Assembly: GCA_038229695.1 (NCBI GenBank)
Contig: JBBROE010000009.1
Coordinates: 1-62,705 of the forward strand
Source of the DNA: JACMLD01 sp038229695
GTDB taxonomy: Bacteria > Bacteroidota > Bacteroidia > Chitinophagales > Chitinophagaceae
Direction: 5' to 3'
DNA: 62,705 nt
Shown here: positions 18,463-27,090 of the stretch, piece after piece
How positions within the stretch are numbered: position 1 is the first letter of the stretch
Layout: each line of letters starts with the position of its first letter
Made by a program: the position numbers and the translations under genes
Notes under the pieces: model-generated
What the model was told of the DNA's origin: nothing
Databases searched by the model: none
Seen by the model: only the letters and a program-made list of their open reading frames with translations

Positions 18463-19356
18463 CTACAATTTCAGCGTTATGCCGGCGCTGATATAAAAAG
18501 TGTTGCTGATGGTTTCGGTGTTGGTCCTTGTGGTGCCAGCCAACCCGTTGGTCGGCTTAATCGTTGTGACAATCACTGCCGGGTTAACCGGGATCACATA
18601 GCCCGGTGTCAGTACGAAGGAAAATTTATGACAGGTGTACACGAAAGCCAGCGTAGTTTCATAATCGAGCAGTTTGAATTTTTTCGCATCCTGCACGTCA
18701 GCCGTTACATCATAGGTAACACCGGCATTTTTCTTTCGGCCGCCGACTTTCCTTTTATTGTAATAGGACGTATAAAAATTCTGGGTGCTGCCGTTGGCGA
18801 CCATCCCGGGCGTGATTTGAAGTTTGCCGGCTGCGGCAGTAAAGCTGTGTTCCAGGCCCAGCGTAAGGAAATAATCAGGGTTGGTGCCGAAATTTATTCC
18901 CGCCTCCAGGGTGGGTTTGATGAAATTGAGGTCGTAGCCGGTCAGTACAGTAAGGGTACCGGTCACTTCCGACTTTACGTTGGTGCTGTTTTTATTGTAG
19001 AAGAGCTTTGAGGCAGATACCGACCCGTCAAAGTTTCCTTTGCTGAAATCGTAGCCCGCTTCAAGGCTGAATAAATCGATGCGGCTGCTGCCCGACTGCG
19101 CGAGGTAGGAGATGCCTGCGTCGGCGAAGAACCCGGATTTGGCGTAATATCCTACGGTGGTATTAATATAGGGGGTGGCCAGCGAGTCTTTGCGCCCGTT
19201 ATAGGTAGCGTTGGAGATATAGCCGAGTGAGGCGGCAAAGTAGGCATGGTCTGCTGCTTTTGCAGAGGGAAGTACGTCGGCATGCGCGGTGTCGCCCTGG
19301 GCGAGCAGGAAGCTGCATGGGAGTACTGCTAAAAGCGCGGTCAATAATTTTTTCAT
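18463..19356 (-). CDS. Outer-membrane beta-barrel protein of unknown function
   Basis: A 297-residue exported protein. It has a signal peptide (MKKLLTALLAVLPCSFLLAQ) followed by alternating hydrophobic strands with Tyr/Gly turns and a C-terminal strand ending in NTFYISAGITLKL. This pattern is that of a porin-like barrel of about 14 strands. No specific family is recognised. The frame opens earlier at 19404, but the signal peptide fixes the start at 19356. It is divergent from sucC. Confidence 0.62.
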   Translation of the reverse strand: MKKLLTALLAVLPCSFLLAQGDTAHADVLPSAKAADHAYFAASLGYISNATYNGRKDSLATPYINTTVGYYAKSGFFADAGISYLAQSGSSRIDLFSLEAGYDFSKGNFDGSVSASKLFYNKNSTNVKSEVTGTLTVLTGYDLNFIKPTLEAGINFGTNPDYFLTLGLEHSFTAAAGKLQITPGMVANGSTQNFYTSYYNKRKVGGRKKNAGVTYDVTADVQDAKKFKLLDYETTLAFVYTCHKFSFVLTPGYVIPVNPAVIVTTIKPTNGLAGTTRTNTETISNTFYISAGITLKL

Positions 19357-19601
19357 AGTCAGGGATCTGGGTGCTAAAATCATATTAAAACGGCCGCTAA
19401 ACAAGCTGATGCCTGTTAAGGGGTGGTTATTGACCCGCTGAGCGCGCGGAGGTTTAAGCCGGTTTGATGTAGGCCGTTAAAAAAAATTAAATTGGCGGAG
19501 GGCGACCGTGACCAACGGGTTGACAGCCCTGTAGCAGGCGGCTGATTTAGCCCGTTTTAAACTTCCTTCATTACCTTATCTTCGTTGTAAATTACTACTG
19601 T

Positions 19602-20813
19602 ATGAACCTTCATGAATACCAGGCCAAGGAACTGCTTAAAAAATACAACGTACCTGTGCAGGAAGGTATACCGGTAGATAATGCCGGTGCTGCGGAAGAG
19701 GCATATAAACAGTTAAAAGTGACTTATGGAAACAGCTTTGCTGTGGTGAAGGCGCAGATCCATGCCGGTGGCCGGGGAAAAGGTAAAATTGTGGGCACGG
19801 AGCAGCGGGGCGTGGCTGTTGGCAAAAGTGCCGAGGATGTAAAACAGATCGCTTCCACCCTGTTGGGCGGAACGCTCGTAACCATCCAGACCGGGGATGC
19901 CGGTAAGGTGGTGAACAAGGTGCTGATTGCCCAGGATGTGTATTATCCCGGTGCAAACCCGGTAAAAGAGTTTTATCTATCCGTTTTGCTGGACAGGGCC
20001 CGCGGCCAAAATGTAATCATGTACAGTACGGAAGGCGGTGTGAATATAGAAGATGTGGCGCATGACACCCCTGAACGAATCTTCAAGGAGTGGGTGCAGC
20101 CAGGTTTCACCCTGCAGCCTTTCCAGGCACGCAAAATCGCCTTTAACCTGGGCCTTTCGGGCGAGGCGCTAAAGAACTGTGTGAAGTTTGTGACCAACCT
20201 GTACAATGCCTACGTGGGGCTCGATTGCTCCATGCTGGAGATCAACCCGCTTTTTAAAACCAGTGATGAAAAGATCATTGCGGTGGACTGCAAAATGAAC
20301 CTGGATGATAACGCGATGATGCGGCATCCCGAGCTCGAAGCCCTGCGGGATATCAGTGAGGAGGACCCTACCGAGGTGGAAGCCGGCAAATACAATTTGA
20401 ATTTTGTAAAGCTGGATGGCAATGTGGGGTGCATGGTGAATGGGGCCGGACTGGCAATGGCCACAATGGACATGATAAAATTAAGCGGTGGAGAACCCGC
20501 TAACTTTCTTGATGTGGGCGGCACGGCGAATGCGCAAACGGTGGAAGCCGGATTCCGGATTATATTAAAGGACCCTAAAGTAAAAGCTATCCTCATTAAT
20601 ATCTTTGGCGGAATTGTGCGTTGCGACCGGGTGGCGCAGGGCGTGATCGATGCCTATAAAAGTATGGGTAATATCCATGTGCCGATTATTGTGCGGCTAC
20701 AGGGAACCAATGCCACGGAGGCTAAAAAACTGATTGATGAAAGCGGGTTCAAGGTGAAGTCTGCCATTGTGCTCAGCGAAGCGGCCGACCTGGTGAACAA
20801 GGCTGTGGCCTGA
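19602..20813 (+). CDS. sucC: Succinyl-CoA synthetase beta subunit (ADP-forming)
   Basis: TCA-cycle enzyme subunit that couples succinyl-CoA cleavage to ATP formation with the alpha subunit SucD. It has an ATP-grasp N-terminal domain (MNLHEYQAKELLKKYNVPVQ, AQIHAGGRGK) and the C-terminal CoA-ligase domain with GNVGCMVNGAGLAMATMD, FLDVGGTAN and FGGIVRCDRVA. At 403 residues it is slightly longer than E. coli SucC (388). No sucD is next to it, which is common in Bacteroidota, where the two genes can be apart. Confidence 0.97.
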   Translation: MNLHEYQAKELLKKYNVPVQEGIPVDNAGAAEEAYKQLKVTYGNSFAVVKAQIHAGGRGKGKIVGTEQRGVAVGKSAEDVKQIASTLLGGTLVTIQTGDAGKVVNKVLIAQDVYYPGANPVKEFYLSVLLDRARGQNVIMYSTEGGVNIEDVAHDTPERIFKEWVQPGFTLQPFQARKIAFNLGLSGEALKNCVKFVTNLYNAYVGLDCSMLEINPLFKTSDEKIIAVDCKMNLDDNAMMRHPELEALRDISEEDPTEVEAGKYNLNFVKLDGNVGCMVNGAGLAMATMDMIKLSGGEPANFLDVGGTANAQTVEAGFRIILKDPKVKAILINIFGGIVRCDRVAQGVIDAYKSMGNIHVPIIVRLQGTNATEAKKLIDESGFKVKSAIVLSEAADLVNKAVA

Positions 20814-20837
20814 CGAAGGATGATATTTTGTTGGGTA

Positions 20838-20862
20838 AAGCCTGTCGACCGACAGGCTTTTT
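20838..20862 (+). terminator. Intrinsic terminator of sucC
   Basis: Hairpin AAAGCCTGTCG/CGACAGGCTTT with a very short loop and a trailing T-run, 25 bases after the sucC stop. Confidence 0.88.
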
Positions 20863-20937
20863 GCTTTACTTTACGTTTGTAACCTCCCGGGCGGTCATAA
20901 CCCCTGTCCGCCTGCGAACGGGTATTAATTACAAGCC

Positions 20938-21429
20938 ATGAAAACACTGTTCTTCCTGCTGGCGCTTTGGGTTGGGACGGGTTGCCGGCAGCGGGAGACC
21001 AACGGCAGGGTATCGCCGCAATCGTCGCCAGTATCGTCGGGGACACCGCCGGCATACACACCCGGCCTCGGGGAATTTATGGAATCTGTGCAGGTTCATC
21101 ACAACAAGTTATGGTTTGCAGGCATCAACAGCAACTGGCCGCTGGCCGGTTTTGAACGGGATGAAATCAGGGAAGTACTGGACAATATCAACACCTATTG
21201 CAGAGAGCGGCCTGAAATAAAAAAACTGCCCCTGTTGCTTCCGGCGCTGGACAGTATGGATGCTGCACTTGGTGCCGGCAGTAAGCCGCAGTTTATTAAA
21301 AGTTTCCAGCTGCTGACCGCTTCCTGTAACGCCTGCCACCGTGCTACAGGTCATGCTTTTAATGTCATCATTATTCCCCTTCGGCCACCGTTCAGCAACC
21401 AGGAATTTAAGCCGGAGGCCAAACCATAA
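20938..21429 (+). CDS. Lipoprotein with single c-type haem motif
   Basis: A 163-residue lipoprotein: signal peptide MKTLFFLLALWVGTGC with lipobox GTGC (C16), a Pro/Ser-rich spacer, and a helical domain with one haem-binding CNACH at residues 130-134. A Met that could ligate the haem iron is not obvious. Possibly an electron-transfer or sensing protein of the periplasm. It stands alone between sucC and the exosortase locus. The family name is not certain. Confidence 0.68.
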   Translation: MKTLFFLLALWVGTGCRQRETNGRVSPQSSPVSSGTPPAYTPGLGEFMESVQVHHNKLWFAGINSNWPLAGFERDEIREVLDNINTYCRERPEIKKLPLLLPALDSMDAALGAGSKPQFIKSFQLLTASCNACHRATGHAFNVIIIPLRPPFSNQEFKPEAKP

Positions 21430-21465
21430 CCCGCAGAGGTTACCGCGCAAAGTGGTAACGGGTTA
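21427..21465 (+). repeat. Nested inverted repeat at the end of the cytochrome-like gene
   Basis: The outer arms TAACCC/GGGTTA (21427-21432, 21460-21465) enclose the inner arms GTTACC/GGTAAC, beginning at the gene's stop codon. It is terminator-like in position but lacks a T-tract, so its role is uncertain. Confidence 0.5.
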
Positions 21466-21962
21466 AAAGGAGAACATGTGTTTCATGTCATCTCAGGATC
21501 GCGTTTCGAGCGCATCAGTATACCCGGTTTAGGTAATTTTTCAGCAATTGAGCGAAAACGTCCAGATTTTTTTTTGCAGAATGAAAAATTATTTTACATT
21601 TATTAACACAAATTATTAATCCGATTTCCTGCGTTATTCCCATCCGTCTGCTCCTTCACAGTACGTTATTTGACCCGATAGAATAAAGAACCAACAGCAA
21701 CAGCTCTATTACCGGCAAGCTTTCTTCCCGACAGTTTTTGTATGAGACCCTGCGTGTTTCGCGGGCGGGTCGTCCAGTTTAAGGTATCTGATAAGCGCAC
21801 TCCAACATCCTTCTTCGTCAATGTATCGCCGGGTTGATTCATCCAGGCGGGTTGACCAGTTATGACTTATTCATTGCTGTGAACACGTGTATTACGTATT
21901 CGCGGTAGTGCAATCTTCAGCATTACCGGAATAACATGCCTATAACCTACAACCTACTATCC
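21466..21962. other. Gene-free stretch before the exosortase-adhesin locus
   Basis: About 500 bases with no convincing ORF or RNA gene. The centre (about 21560-21620) is AT-rich and probably holds the promoter of the gene cluster that starts at 21963, but I could not assign a clean TTTG-N19-TAnnTTTG pair. Confidence 0.5.
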
Positions 21963-22424
21963 ATGAGACAGTTTTTTTCATTTTTTCGGTGCAGCATTAA
22001 GTCAGGGTTTTGCCTACCCGTTATGCTTGCACTGCCAATACTTTTACCTGCCAGTCTACCGGCCAGCAATGGGATAGCAGGGGACTGGCAGCAGGATAAA
22101 ATCGTGAATGGCGTGGAATTTTATCATTCCATTCAAAGCTGCAGCGGCAAAACCGTGGTGCTGTTAAAAATCATCAACAAAAATAAATACCGGGTGAGTG
22201 CGTCCTGGAAAGAACTCTTCGTAACCAAGCAGGTTAGCGTCAAAAAAGAGGGCGTCTCCGGCCGGAAAGAACTTGCTCTTGCGCCCGGCGAGACGATGGC
22301 CGGCAGCTGCGAAGACAGCAGCAACCGCAAACTCCGGGTTTTGCCGGAAGATGTGAGCCCCGCCTATGCAGCCACCGTGCAACAATTTGAATACAGCAAC
22401 CTCCAGGTAACTACTGTTCTATAA
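21963..22424 (+). CDS. Small secreted protein preceding the adhesin gene
   Basis: A 153-residue exported protein. From ATG 21963 it has a basic N-terminus, a hydrophobic core (CLPVMLALPILLPASLPAS) and an Ala/Ser cleavage region. The mature part has two cysteines in SCSGKT and GSCEDS that could form a disulphide, and is beta-rich. It ends 23 bases before the adhesin start, so the two are probably co-transcribed. Not recognised. An upstream ATG at 21936 would lengthen the N-terminus unhelpfully. Confidence 0.55.
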   Translation: MRQFFSFFRCSIKSGFCLPVMLALPILLPASLPASNGIAGDWQQDKIVNGVEFYHSIQSCSGKTVVLLKIINKNKYRVSASWKELFVTKQVSVKKEGVSGRKELALAPGETMAGSCEDSSNRKLRVLPEDVSPAYAATVQQFEYSNLQVTTVL

Positions 22425-22447
22425 CCTTAACCTACAAACACTTATTT

Positions 22448-25400
22448 ATGAAAAATTTTATTACCCTTAAAACCGGCTTCTACCGTTTATGTTTTCTGCT
22501 TTTGTTCGGACTACTGGGCTTCCAGCAGGCTGCTTTCTCCCAGGCACAGGACAGCAAAGGCACTGATTTCTGGCTCATGTTCAACAAAAATTATTCTACG
22601 CCAACCCTCACCTTATTTATCACCTCCGATGTCAACACATCCGGAACCGTCACTATTCCGGGAATGGCATTTTCCGCATCGTTTACTGTAACCGCCAATA
22701 CGGTTACGTCTGTTGCGATACCGGAAGCCGCGTCCGAACATACGAGCGGCGTGGTTGACGGCAAGGGCATTCATGTTACGTCCGGCGAAGAAGTAACCGT
22801 ATATGGGCTCAACTATGCTCCATTTACCACGGACGCTTATCTGGGCCTGCCCACAGATGTACTGGGGACCAGTTATATTATTATGAGTTATTCCGGGCAG
22901 ACCGCCAGTGAATTTGGTATAACGGGAACGGTTAACGGTACAACCGTCACGATTACCCAGAACATTACCGGGGGAGGCCATACGGCCGGGGTTCCGTACA
23001 ACGTTACACTCGACCAGGGGCAAACGCTGGAAGTGGGCGGCAATACTGATTACACGGGCACCCTGGTCACTTCAGATAAACCTATTGGGGTAATGGGAGC
23101 CAACGGGTGCGCTAATATCCCTCCGGGTTATTCTTATTGCGATCACATCTGCGAGATGCTTCCGCCCACGACTACCTGGGGAAAAAAATTCGGACTGGTG
23201 CCCTTGAAATCCAGGTCCAATGGAGATACCTGGCGGTTCATGGCCTCGGAAAACGGCACCGTTGTCTCTATTAACGGCGTGGCAGAACCCGCTGTAAATA
23301 AAGGCCAGTATGTAGAAAAGGTAATTACGGTTCAATCTGTCGTGGAATCCAACAAGCCTATCCTGGCTGCCCAGTTCTCCAATGGATCCACTTTTTCGGG
23401 AGAGCCCGGCGATCCCTTCATGATGCTGATCCCGCCTCTGGAACAATTCCTACCCAAATACACCGTAACCACGGTTTCCGGTTATGTGGCACATTATATT
23501 AATCTCATTGCACCGAATGCCATCGTTGGTTCACTGTCGATGGATGGCGTGGTGGTACCAGCCGGCAGCTTTACCCCTATTGGCTCAACCGGATTTTCCG
23601 GCGCCCAGCTCACTGTTGACCCCGGTACCCACAACCTCCAGGGTACCCTGCCATTCGGGGTGTTCATTTACGGATTTAACCAGGACGATTCCTACGGCTA
23701 TCCCGGCGGCCAATCGTTCTCCGCGATTGCTACGGTTACTTCGGTGGTCCTGTCGCCAAAAACCGGCACCGCCGCTATTGGTACCGTTAAATGTTTTGAT
23801 GCCCTGGTAAAAGACCAGTTCAGTAACCCCGTACCAGGCGTGCGGGTAGACTTCGGAATCACCGGTACCAACCCAGGCAGCAGCGGTTTTGCATTCACTA
23901 ACGCAAGCGGCGTCGCTACCTTCTGTTATTCCGGCCCCACAGCCGGGGTGGATAATATTGTGGCTTCCGTGGGTACCATCACCGATAACGGCACATTTAC
24001 CTGGACCCCGGGTGGATCGGCCAATGATTTTTATTCAAAAGCTGCAGGCGACCTGCACAATACCGCTACCTGGGGTATGAATCCTGATGGCAGCGGCACC
24101 AGCCCCGCCGATTTTGCAGCAGGCAAAACATTCCACCTTGTCAACAGGGTTCCTACCTATACCATGACTGGCGACTGGACCGTCAACGGAAAACTGGACA
24201 TTCCGTCCGGCAGTGTATTATCGATTAACGGTTATTCACTCGGGATTGCGGACCTGTTGAGCACCGGCAAATTTGCCGGATCAACCACCTCCAATCTTAC
24301 GGTAGCAGGAACTGCAGGCGGCGATGCCAACATCAGTTTTACCGCAGCAGGCGATATGCTGAATAGTTTTACGCTTAACAGAACAGGCACTTCATCTTCT
24401 GCTACGCTGGGCGCCGCACTGGATGTCTTCGGTGTACTCACCCTGCAAAACGGGATGCTCAACACCGGAAACTTCCTTACCCTGAAAAGTAATGCAGCAG
24501 GCACGGCACGTGTAGCACCCGTTACCGGATCTGTTTCCGGGAATGTTACTGCGGAACGGTATATACCAGCCCGGAGGGCCTGGAGGATAGTAAGTGCACC
24601 CGTTGGCGGTTCACAAACCGTAAACGCGGCATGGCAGGAAGGCGCAACCACTTCCTCAGTCACGCCTAATCCCCACCCGGGCTTTGGTACGCATATCACC
24701 GAAGGCGATGCAGCGGCGGGCCTGGATCATAATCCACTTACCGCAATGTCTTCGCTTAAAAAATACCTCAGCAGCGCAGACAACTGGAAAGCCGTTCCCA
24801 ATACCTACACAGCGCTGGCCGGTACCGATGCATACATGCTTTTTGTACGGGGCGACCGGGGAGTAGCCCTGGGCTATAATTCCGTTCCGGCGACCAATAC
24901 CACCCTGCGTGCAACCGGAACGCTTAAAACAGGCGACCAGACCTTTGCGGTTGCGGCGAGCGGTTTCACCGGTATCCCTAATCCATTTGCATCACCCATC
25001 AATTTCACGACGCTTTCCCGGACCAACGTTCAGAATAACTTCTACCTGTGGGATCCGAAAATGGGCGGCGCCAGCGGCGTGGGAGGATATGTTTTACTGA
25101 GCTATAACGGTTCAGGGTATGATGTAACCCCGGCACCGGTAAGCCCCGAGAGTGAGCTGATTCAGTCTGGCCAGGGCTTCCTGGTACAGTCGACCGGCAC
25201 AGCGGGCACACTGGTCATCAAAGAATCCGACAAATCTGCAACAGCCGCCACCAATGTCTTCAGAGCCACAGCCGACGCCGCAGCTGCAGCCAGCCGGAAT
25301 AACGCTGCCAGCCTGTTCAACACCGATCAGAAGACTATCGGCCTGAGAACAGCCCTCCAGGTGAGAAATGATGACGGAACAACAGCCGTAGCTGATGAAG

Positions 25401-26071
25401 TACTGAGTGCCTATGGTGCATCCTATTCCAACAGGGTCGATGACCTCGACGCCCTTAAACCGGCGAACTTCAATGAAAACATTGGAATTGTAAGAGACGG
25501 AAAAACACTGATGATCGAGAGAAGACAGGGTTATGCCGGAAACGATACCATCAGCCTGAAAATCTGGAATACCACACCGGGCAATTACGAGCTCAGGTTC
25601 AGCCCGTCGAATCTTTCCGGATCCACTTTCGAAAGCGCCTTCGTGGAAGATCGTTACCTGCATGCTACGGTTGCCGTAAGCCTCAGCAGCGTGACCACAA
25701 TACCGTTCACCATCGGCAGCGATGAACAGTCGGCTATGGCTAACCGCTTTGTCGTAGTGATGGTGTCCTCCGGTAAAGGATTACTGCCTGTTGTTGGTGC
25801 CAATAACGGCATCCGTGTGTCTCCCAACCCGGTAACCGGGAACGTGGTTAACGTTCAGTTCACTGATCAGCCAAAAGGCACCTACCACATCTCAATGGTG
25901 AATGCCCTCGGTCAGATCATCTTCAACAACGAAGTGAAGCATCCCGGCGGAACAGCCACACAAACTATCCAGTTGGGAAATGGTTTCGCAAAAGGCGTGT
26001 ACAGGATGAGGGTGGTCAACAGTTCATCAAACATCAATCTTACACTGCCATTGGTAATGGCGGGAAAATAA
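22448..26071 (+). CDS. Large T9SS-exported surface protein with IgGFc-binding-like and Ig-like domains
   Basis: A 1207-residue surface protein. After the signal peptide (ends near FSQAQ) comes an IgGFc-binding-like domain (about residues 35-420) with DSKGTDFWLMFNKNY, YVAHYINLI and SDKPIGVMGANGCA. Next is an invasin-like Ig domain (about 430-520, VVLSPKTGTAAIGTVKCFDALVKD), then a long beta-rich region containing ERYIPARRAWR. It ends in a T9SS type A sorting domain (about 1125-1207) with VSPNPVTGN and KGVYRMRV. It is probably secreted by T9SS and anchored or released at the surface. Binding to IgG is not implied; only the domain resemblance is seen. Confidence 0.8.
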   Translation: MKNFITLKTGFYRLCFLLLFGLLGFQQAAFSQAQDSKGTDFWLMFNKNYSTPTLTLFITSDVNTSGTVTIPGMAFSASFTVTANTVTSVAIPEAASEHTSGVVDGKGIHVTSGEEVTVYGLNYAPFTTDAYLGLPTDVLGTSYIIMSYSGQTASEFGITGTVNGTTVTITQNITGGGHTAGVPYNVTLDQGQTLEVGGNTDYTGTLVTSDKPIGVMGANGCANIPPGYSYCDHICEMLPPTTTWGKKFGLVPLKSRSNGDTWRFMASENGTVVSINGVAEPAVNKGQYVEKVITVQSVVESNKPILAAQFSNGSTFSGEPGDPFMMLIPPLEQFLPKYTVTTVSGYVAHYINLIAPNAIVGSLSMDGVVVPAGSFTPIGSTGFSGAQLTVDPGTHNLQGTLPFGVFIYGFNQDDSYGYPGGQSFSAIATVTSVVLSPKTGTAAIGTVKCFDALVKDQFSNPVPGVRVDFGITGTNPGSSGFAFTNASGVATFCYSGPTAGVDNIVASVGTITDNGTFTWTPGGSANDFYSKAAGDLHNTATWGMNPDGSGTSPADFAAGKTFHLVNRVPTYTMTGDWTVNGKLDIPSGSVLSINGYSLGIADLLSTGKFAGSTTSNLTVAGTAGGDANISFTAAGDMLNSFTLNRTGTSSSATLGAALDVFGVLTLQNGMLNTGNFLTLKSNAAGTARVAPVTGSVSGNVTAERYIPARRAWRIVSAPVGGSQTVNAAWQEGATTSSVTPNPHPGFGTHITEGDAAAGLDHNPLTAMSSLKKYLSSADNWKAVPNTYTALAGTDAYMLFVRGDRGVALGYNSVPATNTTLRATGTLKTGDQTFAVAASGFTGIPNPFASPINFTTLSRTNVQNNFYLWDPKMGGASGVGGYVLLSYNGSGYDVTPAPVSPESELIQSGQGFLVQSTGTAGTLVIKESDKSATAATNVFRATADAAAAASRNNAASLFNTDQKTIGLRTALQVRNDDGTTAVADEVLSAYGASYSNRVDDLDALKPANFNENIGIVRDGKTLMIERRQGYAGNDTISLKIWNTTPGNYELRFSPSNLSGSTFESAFVEDRYLHATVAVSLSSVTTIPFTIGSDEQSAMANRFVVVMVSSGKGLLPVVGANNGIRVSPNPVTGNVVNVQFTDQPKGTYHISMVNALGQIIFNNEVKHPGGTATQTIQLGNGFAKGVYRMRVVNSSSNINLTLPLVMAGK

Positions 26072-26112
26072 ATCTGTCAGCTAACCAGTTTTTTTAAACC
26101 AAAATTTAGATT

Positions 26113-26346
26113 ATGAAAATGAAAACTGCTTTAAAGGCGTCCATCATGGGGATTGCCTTCTTTTGTCTCGCTTCCGTACTCCGGGCAGCTCCTCCGGGTG
26201 ATCCTGGTGACGACCCGGATCCCGGGCAGTCGGTTCCGTTTGATTTTGGTATCAGCGTTATGGTTGCGGCTGGCATAGGCTATGCGGCTAAAAAGAAACA
26301 TGACGCCAGGAAGAAAGAAGAGGAAGCCACGCTGGAAAATAAATAG
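26113..26346 (+). CDS. Small exosortase substrate candidate with PID-CTERM-like tail
   Basis: A 77-residue protein: an N-terminal signal peptide to about residue 26 (SVLRAA), an acidic Pro/Gly/Asp linker (PPGDPGDDPDPG), then a C-terminal sorting tail. The tail has a VPFD motif (P42-F43-D44), a hydrophobic helix (GISVMVAAGIGYAA) and a basic cluster KKKHDARKK. This matches the pattern of PID-CTERM tails except that Ile is Phe. The mature protein would be only about 15-20 residues if cut at the motif. It precedes an exosortase gene (26449), the expected processing enzyme. Confidence 0.72.
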   Translation: MKMKTALKASIMGIAFFCLASVLRAAPPGDPGDDPDPGQSVPFDFGISVMVAAGIGYAAKKKHDARKKEEEATLENK

Positions 26347-26373
26347 TTACTAACCAGCCACCTATATTTCTAT

Positions 26374-26414
26374 AGCACTTAAGTTAAAACCTGTTTTTAA
26401 CTTAAGTGCTTTTA
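26374..26414 (+). terminator. Strong hairpin between the sorting-tail gene and the exosortase gene
   Basis: A perfect 16-bp stem (AGCACTTAAGTTAAAA at 26374-26389 and its complement at 26395-26410) with a 5-base loop is followed by a short T-run. It lies between a substrate gene and an exosortase gene on the same strand, so it may act as a partial terminator that lowers exosortase expression. Confidence 0.8.
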
Positions 26415-26437
26415 CCATTCTTATTAACCCTGAAAAC

Positions 26438-26452
26438 ATGGCTTACAAATGA
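26438..26452 (+). other. Possible 4-codon leader ORF coupled to exosortase start
   Basis: ATG GCT TAC AAA TGA (Met-Ala-Tyr-Lys-stop) ends in TGA that overlaps the exosortase ATG as ATGA. Translational coupling is possible, but it could be chance. Confidence 0.25.
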
Positions 26453-27081
26453 TACGGTCACTGATTACTCAAACGAAAGAAAAACTGGGGGTCTACATAG
26501 ACGTAGATTACCTCGGCAAATTCCTGGTGCTTGCGATAGGTCTCTACGGCATCAATTACCTCTGCTGCGGCCTGGTTGATCCGCAGGGTCTTTTGTACAG
26601 CTCCCTGCTGGACAACCACCTGAATTATGTCGCCGCGATTCGAAAATCAATTTTATATGCCTCCAACGGCTTCAATCATTTTGCGGGGATCAATTCTCAT
26701 GTGGCGCTCCCGTTTGAGGTCAGGTCAGAAAAAGGCTGGTATGTTTTTATGTGGTATCCCTGCATTGGTTTGGGCCTCATGAGTTTCTGGTCTGCGTTCG
26801 TAATCGCTCACCGGCAACGTACTGCCGGGAAAATAGCCTGGACACTCGCAGGAATCGTTGCCCTGTGGGTTATCAATGTCGGCCGCTTATCTATGCTGAT
26901 GATTGCCCACGAAAGACACTGGAAACTGAATTCAGTGATCGATCATCATACCCAATACAACCTGCTTTCCTATGCGCTGCTGCTGGGAATGATCATGCTG
27001 TATCTCCGCGTAAATAGAAAAGAAATTCAACAGCCCTTTACCCGATTGCCGGAAGCGACCGCCGGAAATTTACTGCTCTGA
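26449..27081 (+). CDS. Exosortase family protein (archaeosortase/exosortase transpeptidase-like)
   Basis: A 210-residue polytopic inner-membrane cysteine protease/transpeptidase that would cut sorting tails of exported proteins. Several transmembrane segments are evident. The catalytic triad of the exosortase/archaeosortase superfamily can be placed as C105 (MWYPCIGLGLMSFW), R146 (VINVGRLSML) and H166 or H167 (VIDHHTQYN). Its neighbour at 26113 has a matching C-terminal tail, which suggests a dedicated pair, as described for Bacteroidota exosortases with PID-CTERM substrates. The exact exosortase subtype is inferred. It is convergent with the lipoprotein gene at 27091, with 9 bases between stops. 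Confidence 0.85.
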   Translation: MIRSLITQTKEKLGVYIDVDYLGKFLVLAIGLYGINYLCCGLVDPQGLLYSSLLDNHLNYVAAIRKSILYASNGFNHFAGINSHVALPFEVRSEKGWYVFMWYPCIGLGLMSFWSAFVIAHRQRTAGKIAWTLAGIVALWVINVGRLSMLMIAHERHWKLNSVIDHHTQYNLLSYALLLGMIMLYLRVNRKEIQQPFTRLPEATAGNLLL

Positions 27082-27090
27082 ACAAAGTAA

